Of a DNA stretch of 64,000 nt, positions 1-11,223 are shown piece by piece. Made by a program: the position numbers and the translations under genes. How positions within the stretch are numbered: the stretch's first letter is position 1; each line of letters starts with the position of its first letter. The notes below the pieces were generated by a model that searched no databases, was not told where the DNA came from, and saw nothing but the letters and a program-made list of their open reading frames with translations. Source of the stretch: Adineta vaga (Eukaryota > Rotifera). The stretch is taken from positions 2,914,001 through 2,978,000 of the forward strand of contig CP075492.1 in NCBI GenBank assembly GCA_021613535.1, read 5' to 3'.

Positions 1-1762
1 GATAAAGATGTGGACATATATGGTTTATACCCCACCGACAGGTCGTTCTCTCCTCTTACTTTTTATTGTATGCGAGTTTGTAAAACATTTATTGCGAAAT
101 ATAAATGCGTATTAAGAGTTTTATTTCAGTATAATATACATACCGTGTTGAAATAAAACTCTTATGTTCTATCTAGTGACATAGACAGTAAAACATTTAT
201 AGGTTGGATTTCATCCCCGAATAATGTCTAGAGAGGTGAACATAGTGGCGAACCAGGCAGACATATGCTAAAAGATTTTATTCTAGAGTGTGGAAAGAAT
301 TAAGTCGCTCGACAATATCATAAAAAAACTTGTTCATCTATGGATTTTGTAGTAAAGTAAGTTATTGTGATTCAATTGAAAATAAATGCGGAGACTTCGA
401 ATGAAATCCGGTAGTTATATATACTTGAAAAGTTAAAAATAATTAAACAAAAATAGATTTCGATCAACTCGTCTAAAAACTTTCCTGATCGTCGAGAGGG
501 TGAGTTTACTAGAATATTATTCCAAGCTTCTTACGACGCGTTACGGTGTTTTCTCAAGAACCATCGTTGGGTAAGTTGCGAATGGAGTGTACCTGTGTTA
601 ACAAAGGAAAATAAGTAAATAATTGTTTCTTCGACGTATGTGTGCCGAAGTTAAAAAAAGCATATTAATTAAATGAATTACGTTAAATGGTGCGAAGAAT
701 ATGAAAGAATGATCTATCTATATATGTAAAGAAGAATGGAGTCGGTGGTCTATTATGTTTCAAACTAAATTTTAAAAAAAATTAGATTATTTTTATTCAT
801 ACGCTGGTGGGATTAGAGGGACTTCATACGCGAAACCTCTCCAATTGTGAAAAGAGCTTAACTATCTTCATTGCAACTAACAATACCAATTGTAACAAAA
901 AAGTATAACACTTCTTATACTTCAAGTTATTTTCTTTATTTTCATACGCGATACCCTTTCTTCCTTACCTCTTCAATTTATCTTCATACTCTACACACAA
1001 GATGTATTTCATTTATATGCATTATCGTGTCACTCTCGGATAGTTGTGTAACCTGGAAGACTTGAAGGACTAAGGGTGACGGGTGGGGGGGGGGCTGAGG
1101 AAGACAATATAAATTAAGCGAACCATTGGAATGCAATTAATAGTTGAATCATTTTCGCAAAAACTTGATCCTTCAGAGCGCTCTCAATACATTGTTACAT
1201 AATAGTAAATTTTAGTATCAAATAGTATTAAATAGTTAGGTCCCTTAAGTCTCTCTCAGTCACCAAGCCCACTTTTATCTAATGTTTCTTTATAATGAAA
1301 AAGAGTGATCATAAGTTTCAGAATATACGTCGTAATATATATTATATTCTAGTACTTCTACTCCCATCATTTTGTTTCTAATTGAAATAGAATGGATCAT
1401 TGTATGTTTTCATTGTGTAATTTCGTATGATCTTCAGTGATATTCATATTTTTCTTTATTTGTCCGACTTGATTGTGAAGGTTTGCGTTTGCAGATGCGC
1501 TCTATCTTCGGCGAATTTCATATATAAGCCATTTTCAGGCAATCGACGACCAATAATAAACGTATCGTCTTTCATAACAATAGTATTAGCAATCGTAATT
1601 GAAAAAAAATGGGTATTAACCAGAGATTTCTACTTATTCTAAACATATATATATATAATTGATTCATTGATAGTATCGTTTATAGTCACGAAACAAGTAA
1701 GTAGAAGCGATACTCTACTACAATATTTTACTTTTCAATTCTGAATAGTTCATCACATCAAT
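1..1762. other. AT-rich intergenic sequence, no gene seen
   Basis: I see no convincing coding exon here on either strand. The short open frames (for example 871-1065 and 1427-1642) are Phe/Tyr/Ile-rich, lack a recognisable domain and have no clear splice partners. The stretch holds a perfect 16-bp inverted repeat (113-164) and a short G-run around 1081-1094. The rest is low-complexity A/T-rich DNA that could include the promoter of the CAP gene that follows. Confidence 0.6.
113..164. repeat. Perfect 16-bp inverted repeat with 20-nt loop
   Basis: The arm TAAGAGTTTTATTTCA at 113-128 is followed by a 20-nt spacer and by its exact reverse complement at 149-164. A single-stranded copy would fold into a clean hairpin. 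It could be a remnant of a small inverted-repeat transposon, or a structured RNA. Nothing nearby decides between them. Confidence 0.8.
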
Positions 1763-2408
1763 ATGATCCAAGCTTCAACTATTGCTTTTCTTGCATTTGT
1801 TGTAGGAACAGGTAGTAAAAGATTATTTAATTAAATGCAATATGACGATTTTGGTTTTCTTAGTCAATGCTTTCACAACATTTGAACTCCAATATCAAAA
1901 TATAACATTAGAACATCATAATTATTTACGTGGCCGTCATTGTGCACCACCTCTTAAACTTGATGCTCAACTAAATACAATTGCACAAAATTATGCTGAA
2001 TATCTTGCAAGAACGAATAAATTTCAACATTCAAATAATGGCTATGGAGAAAACCTTTATATGTCAAGTTCATCAGCCCCAATAACAACTGTTGATGGTA
2101 ATCAAAGAAATTTTTCTTTATTTTCTCAACTTTTTTAAAATTTATTTCTCGTTTTTCGTTACTTTTTCTTAGGAAGGGAAGCAACTCAAGATTGGTATGA
2201 TGAAATAAAATATTATAATTTTAATAGACCTGGCTTTTCTTCGGCAACTGGTCATTTTACACAAGTCGTTTGGGAAGGATCAACTCGTCTCGGTGTTGGT
2301 ATTGGTTTCAGCAGTGATGATCGTAAGGTCTATGTTGTTACAAATTACTCACCACCAGGCAACTTTCAAGGTCAATTTGGCGAAAATGTATCCCCAGCTA
2401 ATTGCTAA
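1763..2408 (+). CDS. Secreted CAP/SCP-domain protein (GAPR-1/PR-1-like)
   Basis: Three exons read through in phase: 1763-1811, 1864-2097 and 2173-2408, giving 172 aa with introns of 52 and 75 nt. Exon 1 encodes a hydrophobic signal peptide (MIQASTIAFLAFVVGT). The mature part is one CAP domain. It shows an N-terminal helix with HN-YLR spacing and a conserved His, the ENLY segment, then the hallmark GHFTQVVW and a C-terminal YSPPGNFQGQFGENV segment typical of the GAPR-1/plant PR-1 group. CAP proteins are small secreted sandwich-fold proteins that bind sterols or lipids, or act in defence. There is no C-terminal Cys-rich hinge, so it belongs to the short single-domain type. The family is certain; the physiological role is unknown. 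Confidence 0.88.
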
Positions 2409-3749
2409 TAATGAAATAAATATTTCATGGATATAAATATATCCATAGGTAGAAGAAAACAGAAACCTATCATTTTTCTCTAATATTACTATATTCTTGT
2501 AAAATCAACAATGAACACAGAATAAACTATTTAATGACTGGAACAAATAATCGTCGAAAAAAGTGTAACGAAAAATAAATGTGATGGAAAACATTTCGTT
2601 ACTGTTGCATCCTTTTATTTGTGATCACCATAAGACAAATTGGAGGAATAGCGTTATCGCTATTCTTCATGTAGATGATGTTGACTATAGCATATCATAT
2701 TCTAATAGTATCTCATATAATACAGAACACCGTCTTATAAAGAGGACACAATGATTGTATTGTTTGTATTCTTCTATATATTTGGCTGGATACCGTATAT
2801 TAAATTATTCCTTCGACTGTAGGGAGGGTCTTATGAAAAAAATAGTTTGTTTGTTTGTAAGTTTGTGTCAGAGTCAAAGGTCAAAAGCACATCTGTGAAG
2901 GCTAGTTTGAAATCATCATCTTGGGGGAGTAGGGACATGGGTGTTGGGTGAAATCATGGGTGGAGGTATAGAGATGGGTGTTGATTGAAATCGATTTCAC
3001 GAAAAAAAAGTTAATATTCTGTTTTCGAAAGCTGATATATATTTCAACAATAAAATGAGAACCGTTTTCTCGTATCTTAAGTTTCCAGATCAATTGATCT
3101 CACTATTGAGTCAAGCTGAAAATACCCGTCCTCCACAGTCGAGGGTTAAGTGAGTCGGCCCGACGAGCGTTACTTGTATTTTTACTTCAAAACCACCATA
3201 TCTGCATCATGTCGAACAAAGGTTTTCACTTCTTGGTGAAGGACAATCTCATTCACAAACTCAATAACAAGTATTGCTAGTATTTTGATTTAGCAAAATA
3301 CATTTCTTATCATCTCTTTTTATTCATTTTATCAAAAATATTTTAATCTAATTCAAATACAGAAGAAAAAAATCAGATTCATATTTATTATCGATCGTCA
3401 TGGAAGCATTCTGTGTGTTACGTGCTTTGCTCATGACTGACGATTTTAGTGGAAGAGATATATGCGTTGACGAAACTACGCCTTAACTTATTTCTTCGTA
3501 TCATAAATCGCATCTTTTACATACAAAAACACGCAGTTATATATGCGCAACCAAAAGAAAGAGAACCAAACCGACAAATGTATGAGAGAGTCCTATAGGA
3601 CTGATATTCGCTTGTTTTTATCACTAGATCAATAAAGAAGGAGCTGTAATAATATACTTAGTTCCTCATTGTCGGTCGATATATTTGCATAAGGACAGAA
3701 AAAAAAGAACGACTTTTCTTCTGTAATCGATTATCACACGCAATAGTGT
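2409..3749. other. Intergenic, contains one interspersed repeat
   Basis: No gene is supported between the CAP and F-box genes. The centre (about 2806-3185) is a repeat related to two other places in this window. The remaining sequence is AT-rich and may hold the F-box promoter. Confidence 0.6.
2806..3185 (+). repeat. Interspersed repeat R1, copy A (longest)
   Basis: This about 380-bp segment matches, in reverse orientation, two other segments. Its first half (GGAGGGTCTTATGAAAAAAA, then GTCAAAGGTCAAA and GAAATCATCATCTTG) matches 60130-60300. Its second half (GGGTGTTGGGTGAAAT through TCCTCCACAGTCGAGGGTTAAGTGAG and GAGCGTTACTTGTA) matches 13480-13720. It encodes nothing recognisable, so it is probably a non-autonomous element or part of a degenerate transposon. 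Confidence 0.7.
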
Positions 3750-4829
3750 ATGTGCACAAAAAGCGACGATATCATCGAGAGAATGTCTTTAACAATATGT
3801 TTGGAACAACTTCCAGTTGAATTGCTCTTAAAGATATTTTCATATTTGGAAGGTTATGATTTGATCAATGCTTTCGCAAATCTCAATACATTCTATGATT
3901 GTCTACTTCACTCACCACAACTTTCAATTCATGTCAGTTTGAATGAAAATACAATCGAATTTCCAGCAATATTTATCGCAAATATTCGATCATTACGCGA
4001 TGAGTCTTATGATCGATATGTACATCGATTTCTTGATCTTCATATATCTCAACTAAACCATCTTCAATCTCTTACAATCAATGCTGATGATTTCGAAAAC
4101 TCTCCAATCATTTCAATTCTTCCAAAACTTATTCATCTTGAATATTTAAATATTCGATTTGGAAATTTAGATAAGAATTCCAATGTACTTTCGGTTATTT
4201 TTGCTTTACCCAAACTTCGCTTCTGTATTGTTAACGCACATCGTCGTCAATTCACTGGTGCATGGATAAATGATTCGACACCTCTAAATCAGTTTATAAC
4301 TCATTTCAATATACAAACCAGAATCGAAACGAGTTGTCTTCATGGAATACTTCTTCAATTACCTTCTTTGCACTCTTTACAAGTGACATATTTAACTCAA
4401 AATACTCACTCCTTACTACCAGAAAACAATCTTCCGAACTTGAGAATGATCACATTCAGAGACACCAACATAAAAATGTCTGACTTCGATGAAATTTTAC
4501 AAAAACTACCTAATCTACAATTAATTTCGGCTGGACCAGTGAGAGCGAAGAGCGAAAAGCAGTTTGAAGAACTCTTGCTCAATCCGCAATGGACAAAACC
4601 TTTTGATCGAATCAAACAGATCGATATTGAAATTCAATGGTCTTTTATGATGACGGGCAGAATAGAAGATATGCATACAAATCTTCCTCAATCTCATCCA
4701 TGGTTAACAGGACCTGTACATCAATATTTCGATGGAAACGACGATGAGCATATCTTTACTTTCTATATCAATTTTAATAGAAATATGGCAAGAAAAAACA
4801 AATGTGGAATGGAACGAGAGATTTTTTGA
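3750..4829 (+). CDS. F-box protein with LRR-like C-terminal region
   Basis: A single exon encodes 359 aa. An F-box lies at residues 17-50 (LEQLPVELLLKIFSYLEGYD core), the segment that binds SKP1 in SCF ubiquitin ligases. The rest is a string of leucine-rich stretches (LPKLIHLEYLNIRFG, LPSLHSLQVTY, LPNLRMITF, LPNLQLISAG) spaced about 25-40 residues apart, resembling the irregular leucine repeats of bdelloid F-box proteins. These would present a substrate-binding surface. Met-12 (3783) sits directly before the F-box and is the more likely true start; the upstream Met keeps frame and is listed because it is the first. No introns are seen. Substrate unknown. Confidence 0.85.
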   Translation: MCTKSDDIIERMSLTICLEQLPVELLLKIFSYLEGYDLINAFANLNTFYDCLLHSPQLSIHVSLNENTIEFPAIFIANIRSLRDESYDRYVHRFLDLHISQLNHLQSLTINADDFENSPIISILPKLIHLEYLNIRFGNLDKNSNVLSVIFALPKLRFCIVNAHRRQFTGAWINDSTPLNQFITHFNIQTRIETSCLHGILLQLPSLHSLQVTYLTQNTHSLLPENNLPNLRMITFRDTNIKMSDFDEILQKLPNLQLISAGPVRAKSEKQFEELLLNPQWTKPFDRIKQIDIEIQWSFMMTGRIEDMHTNLPQSHPWLTGPVHQYFDGNDDEHIFTFYINFNRNMARKNKCGMEREIF

Positions 4830-4868
4830 ACGATCGAAAAACGTAGATTCACAGTCTTTCATAATTAT

Positions 4869-7800
4869 TTATGAAAGATGAGACGTTTCATGATCAACGT
4901 AGCGAATACGAATGATTGTTGGAGTACGTCTGATTGAACTGTGTATTTTTCTTGATTTTCTCCATCTTCTCCATCTGTTTTTTCCTCGATTTGATTCACA
5001 TTTGGTTACATCAATAGAGAAAACATATTTGAGTAAATCCATGATAATAAAAAACATCACAACAATAGTGAGAGTTATAATGGCAACAAATGCCATTGAT
5101 CTCGCAGCTATTTCATGAATCTTTTGTTTTTGTGAGATAATTTCACAATGTCGACCTGAATAACTTGTTGAAAGACATTCACATGTATAATTAAGAAACA
5201 TTGATCGACATATTCCACCATTTTCACATGTTATATTTTGACAAAAGTCTATTTTTGTTTCACAATAAATTCCATTCCAACCAGAAATACATATACATTC
5301 AAATGTTTCATTTGATGTTTCATTACATTGACCTTAGGAAAAAAATAAACATTAATAATTCTTCTTCAAAATATTTCTGAACTACCATTATTCCAACAAA
5401 GATTCGATTTACATATTTGATAATCATTTTCACATAATGGACCATGGAATCCATTTAAACATTGACAAGAATAACCAGAAAGACTTTGATTATCATTAAT
5501 ACATTGACCACTATTCAAACATGGATTGACTATATCACACGCTCGAACGGAAATATTACACATTGGTCCTGCTTGATCATGATTGGCACAACTTAATGTG
5601 ATAAAAGATTCTTGTGAAGAATTTACTAAAATAATCAAACTTTTTGACGAAGAAAAAAATTGATCAAAACTAACCATGTGTCATCATTGTAGATTGTGAT
5701 AAGGTTGAACCTATAAAAACAGAAAATAATAAAATTAAATGCGAAGCTCGACTGAATTACCGGACAAATGCGTACTAAATTGATTTGTTGTAGAGGATCC
5801 TAGAAATGATGAAAAAATTAGAAAGTTTGGTGTACGGGTTGTTTTATAAAGTGATTTCCTCATAGACCATACCTTTATAAGTAGTAATGTTGATTAGCGT
5901 GGTTGGAAGGAACGACGTGGAAAGAACTGTTGATGGAGATCTGGTTGATACTAGAAATAAAGTTTATTTATCATTCAGAATCAATCAAGAAAATAATTGT
6001 TTACCTTGTTGAGAAGAAGATATAGCTGTTGATAACATTTGAGTAGTTAGTTGGTCTAATTCAAAAGAAAAGATTATTCTCTATCTTATTCAATCTTTTC
6101 ATCATTAGAAAAAATCAGTTCGATAGATTTCGAGATCTCAGAGAGTATAATATATAACTTTGTTCGATGAACAAGATATTGAACTAACTTTCCTGTTCAT
6201 ATAAAATGGTAAACCAACTTACCTAAATGATTTGTTGATGAATCTAATCTTATTCGTGTCGTTGAGATCGACCCGTCGGATGTTGAAGTTTCTTGTTCAG
6301 TTGAAATCTTCTCTGTTGTTTGCATCCTCTTAGAAGTGAATAGGGATGTGACGATCTGAGTAGACGTCGGTGCTTGCGTTGTCACTGGTGCCTTTGTAGA
6401 CGTGACGATCTGAGTTGATGAGATAATCTGTGTTGACGTCGGTGATGGAGTTGATGTAAATTGATCTAGAGAATTCTTTCATGACTGATTTGATTTCGAA
6501 AAGAAGTGAAGAAAAACGTTTTTCAGCGCAGCCTCCCTAGGATAAAAATGTGGAACTCACATAATATATTTGCGATAATAGTCTGTACGAAATGAGGTTT
6601 TGTTTGGAAACGGGTTATTTTTATAATGAAGTTTTGCCTATAATAAGATTATGTCTGCAATGAAGGTTGTCGGTCCAAATTTCTCGACTAAAAACTTACA
6701 CTCGCTTGTTCTTCTACGGAATATATATATGTGAGTTTCACAAAATCAGATGTTTATAGATATGTCTCTAGATTACATTTGAAATAATCTTCTGATAAAT
6801 CTTTCATTATTCTGACATAATGACATATGAGACGAGTTGATGAGTTATTAATATGTTCGAAGCAATATTTAAGAAAATTCTGTTAGAAATATATCTTATA
6901 TTCTTACTGCATGAGTTTGTTGAGAGAAGAAACTTTTGAATTCGATTATTAGCTGAGTCTGCGACAAAGATATTTCCAAGATTATCAAAACTTAAAGACC
7001 ATGCTCCGCTTAATTTGTTCAATGTCGAACCACTTGATTGTGAACAAGCTGCCACACATCGAAAACCATTAGCATTCGATCCAACAATTCGATTATTTGA
7101 TCGATCCAAAATGAAAAGATAACCATCAGCATCAACGAGAACTCCTGCTGGACAACTGAGCGTAGTAGGTCCTGTTAATCCATTAATTATCACTGTTGTT
7201 CCAGTTAAATTACCCAATTGAAATCGTTGAATTCGATTGTTATTACAATCAGCCACATATAATTGAAAATCAACGGTCACAAATATTCCACTGGGTGTAT
7301 TGAGTTTTGTTGATGTCGATCCTACATTCCCATCGCCAGCAACAATAGTGAAGTTACTTAGAGAATTGTTCAACGACTTTGCAATAATTTGATGATTTGT
7401 ATATACAGAACAATAGATTCTGTTGCTTATATCAATAAAAAGACCGGCACATTGATTAAGAACTGTAAGATTAGATGGAAGTTTCGTTCCATTTAATGAC
7501 CATCTCTCTATTTGATACTTTGAAGAATAGGTTTTTGTATCGATGTAGATTTCATCTTTATCCGTGATGAAAACACTCCAATTATCATTAAGAATACTAG
7601 TGATCGACTTTGTAAGATTACTGCTTCCATTAAGCCAAACTAAAGTTTGATTCAAATGTCGATTGACTGTGACAACAGTATTATCTCTATTAACAAAAAT
7701 TGAGTAAGGGTATGCACCAACAATACTGCTTGATGCAAAAGTAATAGCATTGACATTCCATGAAGCATTATAACAGAGTTTCGGTTGATTATACGAAATA

Positions 7801-7925
7801 GCTAAAATATAAGAGAATTATTTCTTTAGACAGAACTAATTTTATATCATTCAAAACTTACTTTTCGTTTCATGGATTAGAAATAATATGAAGAGACAAA
7901 CGTTGAAACTGACAATCAATTGCAT
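4869..7925 (-). CDS. NHL-repeat / Ser-Thr linker / triple EGF membrane protein
   Basis: Nine exons join in frame: 7925-7862, 7801-6908, 6465-6223, 6055-6005, 5950-5873, 5799-5761, 5710-5675, 5625-5386 and 5332-4869, giving 702 aa. Exon 1 is a signal peptide. Exon 2 carries an NHL-type beta-propeller with repeated GIFV-QLYVADCNNNRIQRF and GNIFVADSANNRIQKF units. Exons 3-7 encode a Ser/Thr-rich, mucin-like linker with a TSTQIV repeat. Exons 8-9 hold three EGF-like modules with regular Cys spacing (for example CLNGFHGPLC). A transmembrane helix (AFVAIITLTIVVMFFIIMDL) and a basic cytoplasmic tail follow. This is a type I surface protein, probably ligand- or matrix-binding. Every intron after exon 1 is phase 1. 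Exon joins were made by eye and the five short linker exons are the least certain part. Confidence 0.82.
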
Positions 7926-8338
7926 TCGAGATAGAAATGTAAAACAAAGATTCTTTGCATTTACAGAGTGGAGACTTCAATTATTTCTCTCTCAGTGTTT
8001 GTATTTGTTTCGGCAATAAGAAATGAAATGTATATCTTGATCGAAAAAATAAATATATCGGTGATTGTTAGACATCATATTTGATTTAAACAAAAGAAAT
8101 TATATCAATATTAGTCTTTTGTTTGCATTGACAGAACTCTTCCGAAGAATCAATCAACGATTCGATATGCTTGTTAACTGGCAAAAAAACGTGATCACGG
8201 CTAGATTTCGTTCATTGATGAAATGAGATTATCATTAATTAATCTTCGTAAGCTGTCTTCATTTTTTCACACAAACGATAGAAGTTTAGTCTTGTTATTT
8301 AGTTTAGGCTTTAAACGAGATAAAAATACAATATAAAA
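7926..8338. other. Intergenic between NHL-EGF gene and piggyBac remnant
   Basis: This stretch is AT-rich and shows no coding exon. It should hold the promoter of the minus-strand NHL-EGF gene and the lost left end of the piggyBac element. I found no TTAA-CCC terminus here. Confidence 0.5.
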
Positions 8339-10166
8339 TCAATATCTAGCAAAAAATATTGTTCTTTTTGTATAAGATTCTGAATCATTTGCTTCACATC
8401 GTTGACAAACAGTTGTCGCAGTACTGGTGGAATGCGATTTGCAAACATTATTTTGACACATATTACAAGTTTGTTGAATCTTACGTCCAGGATGTTTCGG
8501 ACAAAGATAACATCGGCGTTCTATCTTCACAACACCTTCACTATCACCTTGAACTATTGTTGTTTTTGATTTTAATTCATAACCGACACATTGTAACGCA
8601 AGTTTTGTTTTATTAGTGAGACGAGAACAATGAGAACGTCGTGCATTGTGAGAATTTGTCAATGATTTACTGAGCTATTCTAAGAAGAGGCGACGAATAT
8701 ATTTTTTACATATGTTCCGGTCTGGATTTTCATATAATCAAATGAACATTGCATTGATAGCTGCTATATCAATTAGGTCGCAGAACACTATCATTGACCA
8801 TCTTCGGCTTATGCAATGACTTGTATAATTGTTAATACACTGATCAATGACATCGACACCAATTTTATTTTGATTGTATTCATGAATCATAATCGGTTGT
8901 TGTTTTTCATCATCAAATACTTCAGCAAAATCATGTGCTGTAGACAATAGAATAGCAGGAGGCTTTTTTTCTTTTGCCTGATAGGATAATATTGTACTGG
9001 ATTTCGAGAAAAAAACATAAAGAGTAACAATCTCGTCGAATAACTTTCATTTCATTTAGAACAGACGAACGTATATGATTAACCACGCCGAGTGATGTGA
9101 TTTTACGTTCCAGCAGCATTTTTGCCAACTCGTAATCAGTGAAATATCTGTCATATATAACGTAACGTCCTTGTCGAACCTTGCCAAATAATTGATCGAC
9201 CAAACGGAAGACAACATTTTTATCAAGATTACGTTGAATAGCATTACCAACTTTACCAGTATATGACTCTAATGATAAAACGAATAAAGTATCAACATTT
9301 GACACATCCAAAGTTTTAGACCGTAACGTGCTGGTTTGTTTCGCATATATTGAACAAAGCAGCATCGTCCACAAAATGGTACAACTTGTTCGTCAACGGT
9401 AGTATTTTCACCTGGAATAAAACGTTGAGATAATTGTTTTGTAAATGCTTCAAATATAAATCGAATTGAAACAAGACGATCAGATTATTTACGTTCTTCA
9501 CGATCATCGAACCGCAGGAATCGTAAGATATTCTTGAAAAGTTCTAATGACACGGTAGCATGATACAAAGGACGTTTCGGCTAATAGCCCATAACTCTTC
9601 TACTGATCGATGATTGGCATGACCAACACCTCTTTGAATTAAAAGTCCAAGAAATGCTTCTAGTTCAGTACGGTCCAATGATTTCCATTTTGTCGAATTT
9701 ACTCTTGTATGAGATCGTTTGTGTATCTGTCGACCAAAATATCTTCTGGAGTATTTATTTGTTTGTGCAACAACTTCATCCAACATTTCATTTGTAAGGA
9801 AAAGCTTGAATCCTTCTAGAATTGTTCCAATTTTAGTAATGAAATCAGGCTTAGTCTTCAATACATTGATTATACGTCAACGACCAGCAGTTTTAGGTTT
9901 TTCTTTTGACCATACAATACCGCATTTTTCAATTGTATCTGGTTGAATATTTAGATGTATATCATCATTGCTAGTATACGAATCAGATGAACTATCATTC
10001 TCTGAGATATGTTCATCAGTGGATGTATCATCCGATTCAGATCCTGAAAACGAAAAATCTGGATAAGAATTCGACTCTCCATCCTCAGAAACGCTTTCTT
10101 CTACTTCGTCAGCAGTTTCAAAATCAAGAATTTCTCGATTTTTTTTAGATTTGATTTATTAGGCAT
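8339..10166 (-). pseudogene. piggyBac transposase pseudogene
   Basis: This is the coding remnant of the element above. Two Asp residues expected for catalysis can be recognised, in TTVDEQ and GVDVIDQ. At the third position YDRYFTD replaces the usual VDNYFTS-like motif and still has Asp. At least four frame changes and several stops lie between the blocks: after the short N-terminal MPNKSNLKK stretch, near 9860, near 9480-9380 and near 8930 and 8700. This indicates neutral decay rather than introns, because the breaks have no GT..AG pattern. Flanking genes are unrelated. Confidence 0.82.
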
Positions 10167-10344
10167 TGCTATGTGAAAAAATCAAATAAATTTATTTTTC
10201 AATTGACAAGAACCAAGACTACATGTGATAGAATAGAGCTATTTCAGAAGCGTTTCACCTATAAAATAGTAAAGTCCGTCAAACGAAGATTAAAAAACAT
10301 TGTCGTGGATCGATGTGGACCCACAAACAACGTACGAGGGTTAA
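8339..10344 (-). mobile_element. Decayed piggyBac-type DNA transposon
   Basis: Reading the minus strand from ATG 10166 gives an acidic Ser/Asp/Glu-rich N-terminus, then a piggyBac transposase (DDE_Tnp_1_7 family) scattered over several frames. The segments in order are FLTNEMLDEVVAQTNKY and LEAFLGLLIQRGVGHANHRS (about 9560-9800), TTVDEQVVPFCGRC (about 9380-9410), the YDRYFTDYELAKMLL segment (about 9120-9160), GVDVIDQCINNY-RRW-DIAAINAMFI (8738-8870), and a Cys-rich C-terminal zinc domain (RRCYLCP-CNMCQNNVCKSH, 8420-8520). Stops and frameshifts separate them, so no active enzyme can be made. The right end has the family signature GGG at 10338-10340 followed by TTAA at 10341-10344. The matching left end was not found. 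Confidence 0.85.
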
Positions 10345-11008
10345 TTGTAACATAAACTAAGGATTTTATTCTACATAGATGAAAATCATTCGAGGTTTTA
10401 ATGAAGATGTCGAATACCGCCTCAAACCGCGGTTGTCGTGAACTGCGGTTACTGACGTTTTTTTTTTCACCGCAGAAGTCAGACCTTTAAGGGAGGTGCG
10501 AAAAACCGCAGGAAACCGCGGTTAACGCGAACCGCGGTTTTAGGCGGTTTTCAGTACCTTCATTAACGGTCTGACTTCCGCGATGAGAAAAAACCGTCGA
10601 TAACCGCGGTCTCAAAAACCGCCGAATAGTGGCGGTTTTTTGCCTTTTTCTTCTCGTTGAGAGTATCGCATGTATTTTTTATTAAACTCGTCGTTAGATG
10701 CAATATCAGTCACTTTCAAGGGCAGATATTATTTAAAAATAATCTTTTTTTATAGAGAGTCAGAGAAAACGTGGAGAGCAAAAGCAAAGATAAATATTTG
10801 CATGCCGTGTATAGCAGGCCGAGTGTTATCGCATAAAAAGAATGATAGAGCTAAAAAACTAAAGCTTTCATCAATAGAAAAAGAAATAATGAAATACATG
10901 TGCATGTGTAATCCTCTAATGCTTACGCTCGTTTCATTCAAGAAGTATATAGGAAGAAAGTTAAGAGAACAGGCTGATGATGATGATGATGTGTTTTTTA
11001 CTCGCAAC
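10345..11008. other. Non-coding, mainly fold-back repeat
   Basis: The piggyBac TTAA is followed by the CCGCGG fold-back repeat (10398-10638). The open frame at 10670-11032 (120 aa, basic, no domain) runs into the TRIM long terminal repeat, so at most its first 113 codons predate that insertion. I do not call it a gene. Confidence 0.5.
10398..10638. repeat. Fold-back repeat built on AACCGCGGTT palindromes
   Basis: The 10-bp palindrome AACCGCGGTT occurs at 10425-10434, 10514-10523 and 10530-10539, and as AACCGCGGT at 10602-10610. Further GCGGTT and ACCGCC/GGCGGT words lie around them. Two pairs of longer arms are interleaved: AATGAAG...ACCGCCTCAAACCGCGG (10400-10432) pairs with CCGCGGTTTTAGGCGGT...CTTCATT, and GCAGAAGTCAGACC (about 10472) pairs with GGTCTGACTTCCGC (about 10568). 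The GC content stands out sharply from the AT-rich surroundings. No protein is encoded. It is probably a non-autonomous fold-back DNA element. Confidence 0.75.
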
Positions 11009-11213
11009 TGTAACGACAAACTGGTTGAGTAGCTAACCGCCTCTCACGGTATGATGTTTATTGACTACTCTACATGACCAGAATGTCCCGATTTCACAAT
11101 AAGACACACGTTTATATAGAGAAGAGGAAAGAGAGAGATGACCCGGAGACAATATGATATAGAGGTGAGAGAATAGAGAACAGAAAGAGATGAACGATAT
11201 CATTATCGTTACA
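11009..11213 (-). repeat. TRIM 3' LTR
   Basis: This 205-bp repeat begins TGTAACGAC and ends CGTTACA, so its ends form the inverted repeat TGTAACG/CGTTACA. It is preceded by target copy GCAAC. In element orientation it is the downstream LTR. Confidence 0.92.
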
Positions 11214-11223
11214 CCCTCCCATT
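11214..11223 (-). promoter_or_regulatory. TRIM polypurine tract
   Basis: On the minus strand the bases next to the downstream LTR read AATGGGAGGG, all purine apart from the T. This is the expected position and composition of the plus-strand primer for reverse transcription. Confidence 0.75.

Noticed and set aside
10670-11032. Basic 120-codon open frame as a gene
   Set aside because: Its end is TRIM long-terminal-repeat sequence, and the rest has no domain, homologue or splice pattern that I can recognise.
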